Shown here: piece after piece, positions 36,794-45,800 of the stretch
Numbering within the stretch: the first letter of the stretch is position 1
Layout: every line of letters starts with the position of its first letter
DNA from: CAJQPP01 sp963793465
Lineage (GTDB): Bacteria; Planctomycetota; Planctomycetia; Pirellulales; Pirellulaceae
NCBI GenBank assembly: GCA_963793465.1
Contig: CAWCAJ010000003.1
Location: 372,001 to 436,000 of the forward strand
Direction of reading: 5' to 3'
Length of the DNA stretch: 64,000 nucleotides
Position numbers and translations under genes: made by a program
Notes under the pieces: generated by a model
Databases searched by the model: none
What the model was told of the DNA's origin: nothing
Seen by the model: only the letters and a program-made list of their open reading frames with translations

Positions 36794-37861
36794 ATGACTG
36801 AATTCAAGATCAACCAACGCAACCTTGGGGCCGGTCAACCGACCTATCTGATTGCTGAAATGTCGGCCAACCACCATCACGATCTGATCCAGGCGCGAGA
36901 GCTGATCCACGCCATGAAGGAATCGGGGGCCGATGCGGTGAAGCTGCAAACCTATACTCCCGACACGATGACCATCGATTGCGGCAACGAGTACTTTCGG
37001 GTGGGTAAAGGAACGATCTGGGAAGGACGCCAGCTGCATGAGCTGTATGGGCAAGCCTGGACTCCCTGGGAATGGCATGCTGAACTGTTCGAATTGGCCG
37101 ATCGGATCGGTTTGGATTGTTTCTCGACCCCATTCGATCATACGGCAGTGGACTTTCTGGAGACACTGAACCCAGCCTGCTACAAGATCGCCTCCTTTGA
37201 ACTGGTTGACATTCCGTTGATTGAATACGTGGCGGCCCGGGGAAGACCGATCATCATGTCCACCGGCATGGGAACGCGTCAGGAGATCAACGAGGCCGTG
37301 GACGTGGTGCAGCGTGCCGGTGTGCCGCTGACCCTGTTGAAGTGCACCAGCGCCTATCCGGCCACCGCCGACCGCATGAACCTGCGGACGATGGTTGATT
37401 TGGGACAGACTTTTGGTGTCCACGTTGGATTGTCGGATCATACGTTGGGCACGAACGTGGCGATCGCGGCAGTTGCCCTGGGCGCCTGCGTGATTGAAAA
37501 ACATTTTACCCTGACTCGGCAGCAACCAGGCCCGGACAGTGCTTTTTCGCTGGAACCGGACGAGTTTCGCACGTTGGTGGATGCCGTACGCAGTACCGAA
37601 GCCGCCCTGGGCACCGTCAGCTACGGACGCACGGACCAGGAAGAAGCCAGCACAGTGTTTCGCCGATCGTTGTTCGTCGTGCAATCGATTCAGGCAGGTG
37701 AAGTATTTACTCCGCAGAATGTACGCTCGATTCGGCCCGGAAACGGCATGCCACCCAAATTCCTGCCCCAAGTTATGGGCCGTCGGGCAACGCGGGACCT
37801 GTCACGGGGAACGCCCTTGACGTGGGACGACATCCGCCCGTGCGGACGGGAAGCGGGATAA
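36794..37861 (+). CDS. pseI: Pseudaminic acid synthase / NeuB family
   Basis: This 355-residue enzyme condenses phosphoenolpyruvate with a six-carbon amino sugar to a nine-carbon nonulosonic acid. The TIM-barrel NeuB domain includes AEMSANHHHDL, ADAVKLQTYTPDTMT, FSTPFDHTAVDFLE, MSTGMGT and LSDHTLG; the C-terminal SAF/antifreeze-like domain starts near RRSLFVVQSIQAGEVFT. ADAVKLQTYTPDTMT with the PseG-like gene nearby favours PseI over NeuB. It is intact and follows the deacetylase by 30 bases. PseB, PseC and PseH, which make its substrate, are not in the window. Confidence 0.9.
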   Translation: MTEFKINQRNLGAGQPTYLIAEMSANHHHDLIQARELIHAMKESGADAVKLQTYTPDTMTIDCGNEYFRVGKGTIWEGRQLHELYGQAWTPWEWHAELFELADRIGLDCFSTPFDHTAVDFLETLNPACYKIASFELVDIPLIEYVAARGRPIIMSTGMGTRQEINEAVDVVQRAGVPLTLLKCTSAYPATADRMNLRTMVDLGQTFGVHVGLSDHTLGTNVAIAAVALGACVIEKHFTLTRQQPGPDSAFSLEPDEFRTLVDAVRSTEAALGTVSYGRTDQEEASTVFRRSLFVVQSIQAGEVFTPQNVRSIRPGNGMPPKFLPQVMGRRATRDLSRGTPLTWDDIRPCGREAG

Positions 37862-37985
37862 CCCTTTGCGGTTGCCAATGAACCTTGGGAACCATCCGCA
37901 TCCGGCAACGCGATGGCAGGCCCCAGCCATCCTTGCTGGCAACCCATTCCAAACAGTCGTTGTGGCGGAAACCCGCTCCGCAGGT

Positions 37986-40124
37986 TCAACTGGCCAGCGG
38001 AATCTCCAACCTCAACAACGCCCCCGGCTGGCCATCGCCGGCATCCTCAATCGTCAAGCGTCCGCCCAGGGATTGGGCCATCCGGCGACAGAGCGCCAGT
38101 CCCAATCCGACGCCAGGGGCAGTATTGGCGGCTTCCATGTCGGACTTGCGAAAGGGTTGGAAAACATGTTGCCGGTCCTGCTTCCGGATACCGGGACCAA
38201 AATCTCGCACCGACAGTTGCAACCGGTCCCCGGATGACAGGTCCCCTGACAGGATGATGCGTCGGTCCGGGGCCTGCCGAGCGTATTTGCAGGCATTGTC
38301 CACCAGGTTGAAGAGGATTTGTTCGAGGGCGCCGGGATCGGTTTTCATTTTCAGATCGGGCACTGGATCGGCGATGGCCAGTACCAGTTCGGCCCCGCAG
38401 CGTGTGGCTCGATCCCGCAATCGATCTTGAAACCGGTCCAGCAGCTCACCCAACCTGACGCATTCCAGGCGGGATTTTTGATTGCTGCGTTCCAGTCGCG
38501 CAAACTGCAACACGTTTTCCACCAGGTGCGAAAGTCGCTCGGCCTCGACCTTCAACGTTTGCGCGTATTGCTGTTGCCGATCGACTGGCACCATTTTCTC
38601 GGCCATCATTTCGGCGTACATGCGGAAGGTGGTCAGCGGCGTCCGCAACTCGTGACTGACGGCGGACACAAAGGCCCCCCGCCGCTCGCTGAGTCGCATC
38701 ACGCCATGCAAAAGAAAGGCACCCGCCAATGCGGCAAACGCCAATCCCAGCCAGGCGATCCAAAGCGCGCGTTGCAAAATACTGGTCTGCTCCAGGGAGG
38801 CCGCCAATTGCTGATCGGCGGAACTGGCTTCCAGCTTCAACATGGCGATCATCCGCGGTCGATCAATGACCAGCTGCACTGGCAAGGTGGCCAGCGCCTG
38901 TCCCAGCAACATCTGGTCCGGGTCCCGGACCGGTTGGTAATCCAGTTCCGGCAACAAGTCAGCAACCAGATCGGAGAGCGCTGCCTGAATTCTCTGCCAG
39001 TCCAGCCAACAACCCTGAATAATCTGCTCGCCTTCCCCTTTGAGTACGCGGCGGGCCAGGATCAGGCGATCCTGCATCCAGAAGGGCTGCATCACACCTT
39101 CACGTATCAGCTGGGAATTGGCGATATCACCGGCCATTTGGGGTTCGATCAGGTTATTGCCCACCCATTCCGTCATGGCGTAAGCGTCTGCATTCATCTG
39201 CCGCTGGGAGTATTCGCTGGCACCACGGGACTGGTTGCGGGCTTGCTGGACGACCTGCTTGGTGCGTGGGGAGCGATTGCCGTCTTGCCCATTCTGGTCG
39301 AGGTTACTGGCCAACTGGCTGTCCAGTACCTGCGAGTCCGGCGGCAGCGTGCGTTGCAGTTGTTGGAAAAACGAAAATTCGGTGTCTGCGTCGGGTCCCA
39401 CCAGGGGCATCGTTTCGGCTTGCATTCCTCCCGACGGTGGCGGCACCCGTCCCAGCTCGGATTGCCGGCCGGCCATCACCGGTGTCTCCGGCAGCAACTC
39501 GGGTGAACAGCAGGCAATCATCGATTCGAAATCGCATACAAACTTCACTTCGTCCGCCAGTCGACCGTTCGTTTGCAATGCGGCCTCGCTTAACCCATGC
39601 ACCATGGCCTGGGATCGATCGGCGCCCTGTGGCGTCTGCGGCGATGAGACCAGGTTTTGACGATCGATCTCGAAGTGCAGTTTCACGAACTCGGATGGCT
39701 GAAACAACAGCGGCGAGGCCAACCGGAAGGGAGAGGGGCAGGATTCGTTCTGGGGTTCGCTTGTCTGCGGGTTGGCCGTCTGCTGTTCGGAGGATGCCAC
39801 CGGCGATTCGGGAATTTCAGGGTAGGGCGACGCTGCAGCGGTTTGAGCCGGCGGCGAAGCCACGGTGTAGAATGACTGATACAGGTACCAGGGACGCGTG
39901 GCTTCGCGGGCAATCAGGTTGGTCAGAAAACCGTCCATTCGCCACAGTGCACTGCTTACCCGTTCCTGCAGCTCCGCTTCCCGGCGTGCCAACTCGGTTT
40001 GAATACGGTCGTTTTCCCGGGCCTTCTCCAGGCTCAGACTCTGCCAACTGAGCCAGATCATGGCCGCGACCACAACCAGCAGGCTGAGCACGTACAGCGA
40101 CCAGATTTGCCAGGGGCGTTTCAT
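37986..40124 (-). CDS. Membrane sensor histidine kinase
   Basis: This 712-residue kinase has a first transmembrane helix near residues 9-28, a very long periplasmic region to about 450 and a second helix near 455-478. HisKA follows with the phosphorylated H491 in VSHELRTPLTTFR; the ATPase domain has the N box FNLVDNACKYA, G1 RDFGPGIRK and G2 GVGLGLALCRR. The roughly 420-residue sensor is Gln/Ser/Pro-rich in its first half and has no domain I can name. It overlaps the regulator stop by four bases (ATGA), so the pair is one operon. The signal is unknown. Confidence 0.92.
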   Translation of the reverse strand: MKRPWQIWSLYVLSLLVVVAAMIWLSWQSLSLEKARENDRIQTELARREAELQERVSSALWRMDGFLTNLIAREATRPWYLYQSFYTVASPPAQTAAASPYPEIPESPVASSEQQTANPQTSEPQNESCPSPFRLASPLLFQPSEFVKLHFEIDRQNLVSSPQTPQGADRSQAMVHGLSEAALQTNGRLADEVKFVCDFESMIACCSPELLPETPVMAGRQSELGRVPPPSGGMQAETMPLVGPDADTEFSFFQQLQRTLPPDSQVLDSQLASNLDQNGQDGNRSPRTKQVVQQARNQSRGASEYSQRQMNADAYAMTEWVGNNLIEPQMAGDIANSQLIREGVMQPFWMQDRLILARRVLKGEGEQIIQGCWLDWQRIQAALSDLVADLLPELDYQPVRDPDQMLLGQALATLPVQLVIDRPRMIAMLKLEASSADQQLAASLEQTSILQRALWIAWLGLAFAALAGAFLLHGVMRLSERRGAFVSAVSHELRTPLTTFRMYAEMMAEKMVPVDRQQQYAQTLKVEAERLSHLVENVLQFARLERSNQKSRLECVRLGELLDRFQDRLRDRATRCGAELVLAIADPVPDLKMKTDPGALEQILFNLVDNACKYARQAPDRRIILSGDLSSGDRLQLSVRDFGPGIRKQDRQHVFQPFRKSDMEAANTAPGVGLGLALCRRMAQSLGGRLTIEDAGDGQPGALLRLEIPLAS

Positions 40125-40849
40125 GCGTCTTCCGATTCCCCGCAGGACAAGTCCTCGATCGCGAACATGTAGCCCTTGCCACGCACGGTCAGCAGGATGC
40201 TCGGCGGATTGCCGTTGTCCCGCAACTTTTCACGAAGTCGCGCCACATGCATATCGATGGTTCGCGTGGAAATACCCTGGGGACTGATCCGCCACACGTT
40301 GGCCAGCAACTCATCGCGGGCGATGGCGCGTCCACGATGGTTGACCAGGTATCGCAACAACTCGCTTTCGCGTTCACTCAATTCCACTCGCTGGCCGTCA
40401 GGAAAGCGAATTTCGCGACGTTGGAAATCGGCTTGGCCCCCCGCAAACGGCACAACCTGCAAATCATTGGGACGAGCCGGGCTGCGTCGCAATACGGCTT
40501 GGACCCGGGCCATCAGCTCCTTGATGCTGAAGGGCTTGACCACATAGTCATCGGCACCACTTTTCAAGCCCGCGATCCGATCGGCCTCATCTCCCTTGGC
40601 AGTCAGGATGATCACCGGCTGCGTCGGTCGGGCCTGGCGAACGGCCTTCAATATCTCCATCCCGGGGGTGCCGGGCAGGGCCAGATCCAGCAGCAACAGA
40701 TCGTATTCGCTGCCAATCGCTTTTCGCAAACCGGCATCCCCATCGGCTGATTCGGTGACCCGGTACCCGTTGTACTGCAGCGCGTCCACGATTCCCCGAC
40801 GGATCGCGTCGTCGTCTTCGATTGCCAAAATCGCTGGGGGTTGTGACAT
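40121..40849 (-). CDS. OmpR/PhoB family response regulator
   Basis: This 242-residue regulator has a receiver domain with the acidic pair E11-D12, phosphoacceptor D55 in LLLLDLALPG, T83 and K105 (VVKPF). The C-terminal winged helix reads ELSERESELLRYLVNHRGRA, then ISTRTIDMHVARLREKLRDNG and VRGKGYMF. I took the ATG at 40849, where the family N-terminus begins, instead of 40903. It is the first gene of the pair with the kinase. Confidence 0.93.
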   Translation of the reverse strand: MSQPPAILAIEDDDAIRRGIVDALQYNGYRVTESADGDAGLRKAIGSEYDLLLLDLALPGTPGMEILKAVRQARPTQPVIILTAKGDEADRIAGLKSGADDYVVKPFSIKELMARVQAVLRRSPARPNDLQVVPFAGGQADFQRREIRFPDGQRVELSERESELLRYLVNHRGRAIARDELLANVWRISPQGISTRTIDMHVARLREKLRDNGNPPSILLTVRGKGYMFAIEDLSCGESEDA

Positions 40850-41021
40850 TTGCTGATCTGCGGGAAACGATGTCGAATTCAGGGGAACATCAAACGTCAG
40901 CAACGGCGTTGCGGCCTGTTTTCAACGTGGTGTCGCCGTGTCCAACTGGTACTTGTATCCTAACAGGCCCCGCAGCAATCGGCTGTAACAACTCTGTAAA
41001 AGGGAGCGACTTTGCCACGCG

Positions 41022-41114
41022 AATGCGAGTCGCAGGGTCATGTAGCCTGTGCCGCACTCATTTTTCCGAGCAACCTGTTCGAACAAACGCGACACCGAAA
41101 CGAAACGCGCTCTA
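41022..41114 (-). repeat. Dispersed stem-loop repeat, family B, copy 2
   Basis: Read on the minus strand it starts TAGAGCGCGTTTCGTTTCGG, where TAG is the stop codon of the TamB/AsmA-like gene, and ends GCGACTCGCATTC. It matches copy 1 (26262-26362) at both ends and in CCGAGCAACC/CCGAGCAACC and GTGCCGC in the middle. Confidence 0.75.
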
Positions 41115-42662
41115 AAAGTCGACAGGAACCGGATCTTCCTGTTCCGGCCACGATTTCGCAGCGGGATGGACAGCCTGATCCACTTGAGCCTGCTGGTCCG
41201 CGTCCAGCGCTTCGTAGTCCCTGTCAAAACACAGTCGGGACCAGACATCCCGGCTGTCGATTCCCTCAGCCTGCAACTCGATTGCATACCAGGGGGCGGT
41301 TTGCCGCAACCGCAATCGTGCCTGAACCCTTTGTTCCCCCAGTTCTCCCACCGCCACGATCACAGGGGGTTCCCTCTGGTCCTTTTCAGGACCCAGCACC
41401 AACCTTGTCGTTTCAATCTGGAATGTCGTTTCACCCACGACGAAGGAGCTGCCCGGCTCGATGACAATGCTGTGCTTGTGCCTGGTCAGCTTCCGGGGCG
41501 GCCGGGGTTGGGTGGGGGCGGGTGGCTTGCTTTCCCGGGCCGGCGAGCTGGCCTGTTCGGCGGATGCAGAATCTTCTACCGCAGGCAGCTCTTCATCCGG
41601 CAACACATTTTCGGACAGATCGTCCTGGTCGGGCACTTCACGATTCGGGGGAGCCGCAACCGGCACTTCGTATTCCTCGGTCTCGATCGCCAATTGAACG
41701 TTCCAGTGGGAGGGCACCAATGGCGATGACATTTTGAAGAACTGGCCGTGCGAGAAATCCTGCAGTCGGATCTGACGCTGATTACCTTGCGGCTCGTCAA
41801 TCACCACCTGGCCATCGCACAAAATGGCGTGCAGTTGAAAATCCTGGCCATCGATCATGGCAAAATCAAGCTCGAAGGGCAGGTCACGAATAATATTCGG
41901 ATACGCGGCGGGCTTCAACGTACCGGCGATCGCCCTGGCAAAACGCTCTTCGGGAAAACGCAGGGATTTGCTGGTTTTCAGATCGATCTGGTCGCTGACG
42001 ACTTGCAGATTCCCGATGTTGCGAATCCGGCCATCCAACATGTGATAGCCCCGAAACTCCGCCTTTTGAAACTCCAGCCGTTTTTCCGTACGCGGGTCGA
42101 TGACCACAATGTCCTGGGCGCTGATCAGGTCAATCCGCAGTTCTTTCAGGTCATTGGAGCTGTTTTTCTGGAGCTCATCCTGCAGCTCGGACCATTCTTT
42201 GGCGAATTCCCTGGCGAACGCTTCTGCATCGAAATCGAAACTGGCGTCGTCCTCGTCACCATCGATGTTGGCATAGATGGTCGCGCTGCCGATGGAAGCT
42301 TCCTCGATCAGAATCCGGCGTGTCCGCAGCAGATTCACAAATCCGTTGTAGGTGAACTTGATATCCCGCAGCTCGTTCCACTCCTCAAATTCCTCCTCGG
42401 ATTGGAAACGCAGAGTATCGATTTCGAAACCGGAAGATATCGAACCCCGCAGACCCTCCACCTGCACGTTGCCGTCTTCTTCCAGGGCGGCCTTAATCAA
42501 GGCCAGTGGAATCGAGGAATGCATGGTGACGATGTAACTGCCCACGCACATGGTCATGAACAACAACGCCACGATCCCGCAACCGGTTGCAAAACAACCA
42601 CAGCCTCCGCCACGATGGGTCGTGCGTTGCAACGTATCGATGGCACCAGCTGTTTTCTTCAT
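41112..42662 (-). CDS. Membrane-anchored protein with TamB/AsmA-like N-terminus
   Basis: The 516-residue protein has a Cys/Gly-rich cytoplasmic start (GGGCGCFATGCG), one transmembrane helix at about residues 26-45, and a segment VQVEGLRGSISSGFEIDTLRF that resembles the first repeat of TamB/AsmA-type envelope proteins. After residue 100 it is beta-rich (RIDLISAQDIVVIDP, QIRLQDFSHGQFF). An acidic, Pro-rich linker occupies about 340-395. AsmA-like proteins bridge membranes in lipid transport; that role here is only inferred. The stop codon TAG is part of repeat family B. Confidence 0.6.
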   Translation of the reverse strand: MKKTAGAIDTLQRTTHRGGGCGCFATGCGIVALLFMTMCVGSYIVTMHSSIPLALIKAALEEDGNVQVEGLRGSISSGFEIDTLRFQSEEEFEEWNELRDIKFTYNGFVNLLRTRRILIEEASIGSATIYANIDGDEDDASFDFDAEAFAREFAKEWSELQDELQKNSSNDLKELRIDLISAQDIVVIDPRTEKRLEFQKAEFRGYHMLDGRIRNIGNLQVVSDQIDLKTSKSLRFPEERFARAIAGTLKPAAYPNIIRDLPFELDFAMIDGQDFQLHAILCDGQVVIDEPQGNQRQIRLQDFSHGQFFKMSSPLVPSHWNVQLAIETEEYEVPVAAPPNREVPDQDDLSENVLPDEELPAVEDSASAEQASSPARESKPPAPTQPRPPRKLTRHKHSIVIEPGSSFVVGETTFQIETTRLVLGPEKDQREPPVIVAVGELGEQRVQARLRLRQTAPWYAIELQAEGIDSRDVWSRLCFDRDYEALDADQQAQVDQAVHPAAKSWPEQEDPVPVDF

Positions 42663-42829
42663 GGATGGCCGCCTAATTATCGGGAATCATCTATTTCCAA
42701 GCCCGGATGGCGGGACCGCGACGCTGGATCGCGGGACCGGCACCAACAGGATCATTCGACCGGGCGTCGACAATATTGCCACCTGTTTTTCGGCAATTCT
42801 GAAAAACCCGGACTTTTCCGGGTCAGCGG

Positions 42830-45800
42830 CTATTTCCCGCCGAATGCCGGATGGGATGGATCACCGGCGGCTTCCACGTACAGCAACAGGTCCAGGATCT
42901 CTTCCTTGCTGCAGGTATTCAGCAGGCCCTGTGGCATCATGGAAATCCGGGATTCAATTTGCTCTTCGATATCATCCACCGCAATCGTCACCGGTTCCCC
43001 GTTATCCAACGGATTGGCCAACAGACGGATTTCCGTATCACTTTGCTCGGCAATCACGCCCGTGTGAGTGCGTCCATCAATATCCAGAATGATCCAGGAA
43101 CGATACTTTTCTTCGATGGTTTCCGAGGGTTGCACCAGGCTCTTCAGCAAGCCGGTTCGATCGAGTTCACCCTTTTCGAATTTCTGCTTCAGGTCAACCA
43201 GGTTGGGTCCGATGTCGCCGCCCTGGCTGTCTGCCACGCGATGGCACTGGGCGCAGGACAGCTCCGTAAACAGGGCCCGTCCCTGCTCGAAAGAACGATC
43301 GGCGCCGGCCTGCTGCAGGTCCGGCAACAACTCTTCCAACAGCCAGTCGCGAACGAAGGGACGCATGGAAATCTCGGAATCGACGGTCGGCACCAGGACT
43401 TCAACCGGGGCACTTTCCAGGTCCTCCACAACATGCATCACGCCATACATCCGCCGCCAGTGTCCGGGGTACGTGCAGACATAGGGGTATTCTCCCGGCT
43501 CGCTGGGAGCCACCAGATCCATTCTCTGCATCTGACCGGGCTGCAACATCTTGGAAGCCTCAAGCACTTCCGGCATGTTCGGAACGTAACCGCGTCGGAT
43601 CGCATCCGGTTCGGTGGCCATCAACTCGGCGGCAATCCCAACCTTGGCATAAGCTCCGGGAGCCGTGATCACCACGTTGTGAGGCATGATGTCCGTATTG
43701 TCCATGATCAACTGGAAAGGTTTCCCGGCTTCCACAAAAAACGTCGTGCGATCGTATTGCATGCGATGGGGCACGGGACGTAACACCACCACATTGATCC
43801 CCAGTGCGTTAAGTCGCTGTCGGGCGGTCCTGGCCGCCTCGGCCGGCAAACCACTGGCCAGCTTTTTGCCCAACGTGATCTCATCGATGACGTCCGGTTC
43901 CGTACGCTGGTTGGCGGGCAGCTTGCTGACCCGGGCAATGATATCGTCGACCAGCGGCTGGATACGGTTATCGATCCAGCTGCGTTTGGGCAAACGCGCC
44001 AGGCCACGCACGGCGTCCGTTCTGGACTGATCCCGCATCATGAAATCGGCAAAGGCCTGAAATGTGGACGGTTCGCCCGGCACCAGATGCACGGCGGCGG
44101 CAATGGCCGCACGTCGAATGTCGGAGCGGGGATCACCTTGCAAGGTGATGGTCGTGCTGGTTTGAGGAGCCTCAAGGTTCCGTTGTTCGAATACGACGTT
44201 GCGATTCTGATCCAGAATTTTCAGGGTGAACCCATCCAGACGTTTGCCCAGCTGACCCTCGCTGCGATTCCAGATGATGATTTGATCGAGCGGCTGGTCG
44301 CTGGCCAAATCCAATTCCCACCACGGCTCCGGTCGGTTCTCAACCGTATGGGTCTGGCCTCCTTCGCTGAAGACCGGGCTTTTGTTGCCATCGATGGCCT
44401 TGCTGGCCGGAGCGCTATGACCGGTTGTGGACTGGGTCGCGGTCCCCCGTGGTGCCAAATTGCTGCCTGCCGACATCACTTCGACCTCTGCCAAGGTCAA
44501 CGTCCGCTGGTCTCCCGGAAGTTCGATCCGTACGTAACGGCCACGGGTGGCTTTGTCTTTTTCGATGCTCGCCTCCAATTCGGCAGGCAACTCGGTCAGC
44601 AGGCTTGTCACACGTGGTGCCAGTGACGCCTTCAATTCCGGTTCATCGACCAACGCCAGCGCGCGGACCAAATCACGAAAACGACCGGGCGTCGTGACAG
44701 CGGCATTCCACAATCGATCGGCTGAATTCTCGGCGGCGATCAGCGTCGCAAACGCCACCTGTCGGGTAATCGGGCGTTGGGCGTCTGCGGCCAAAGCGTC
44801 CAAGCGGTCACGGTACTTTTCCACCTCGATATCGGGCGAATTGCCGTGGACGCCCTTGCCATCCCCATGCAGGAAAACGTGAGTCAAATCGCCCAGGATA
44901 CTCTGAGCATTGGGCGCGTCACTCTTGTCCACACGCTCGATCGCCGCCAGCAACTCCAGGTTGGTATCGGTTCCATTTTCCTTGGCCAACCCAGCCGCCG
45001 CCTCGTAGCGAAATTCATGCAACACACCTTCCCGGGAAAGCAACTCCTCGTAAACCGTGCGGCTGCGTCGCATCCTGGAGACTTCGGCGGCACTCAACCG
45101 CGACATGATGTAACGCAACCCGACCGGGTTGTCTTCGGCAAAGGGCTGGCCCGCGGCAACATGCTGTTTGATGACATCATCCATCGATCGCAGGGTTTCC
45201 CGAAGGCAATAATCCAGGAACTTGTCGGTCGGCATGTTGAGCACCAGCAGGGCAATCTGGGCCGCATCTGCCGAGGGCAGGAAACTGAGCGCCCGCACCG
45301 CCTCCAGACGCACCCGCGGGTGCGCGTCCTGGACCTGCTGTTCCAGCAACATCAGTGTCTGCGGCACCTGGTCGCGGACGTAACACAACACGCGGGTTGC
45401 CGCCGCCCGGGCGCGATGGTCCTGGCAGCGTAGCAACTGCTGCAACAATTCAGTATCGACCTGATTGTGCTGCTGCGTGATCCACAGGGCTTCCAGCAGG
45501 TGATGGATGTGTGCCGGGTTGGCCATGTCCCATTCGCCCTTCCATTGCGTGACAGCCGCTAACACCTCTGCGGAATCCCGACTGCTGAGCTCGATTCGCG
45601 TCCGATAGCGATCCCTGGCGATCGGTCCTGCCAGCTCCTGCAGCAATTCCGGAATCGTCATTCGCTTTAGATCGCGGGGTTGAAATCCGGGCGTGTGCTG
45701 GCAGGTTACCCGGTACACGCGTCCGTGCACCTTGTCGCGATTCGGATCACGGAGATTGTGTTGCATATGGCCGATGATCGGATTCTGCCAGTCCAGGATG

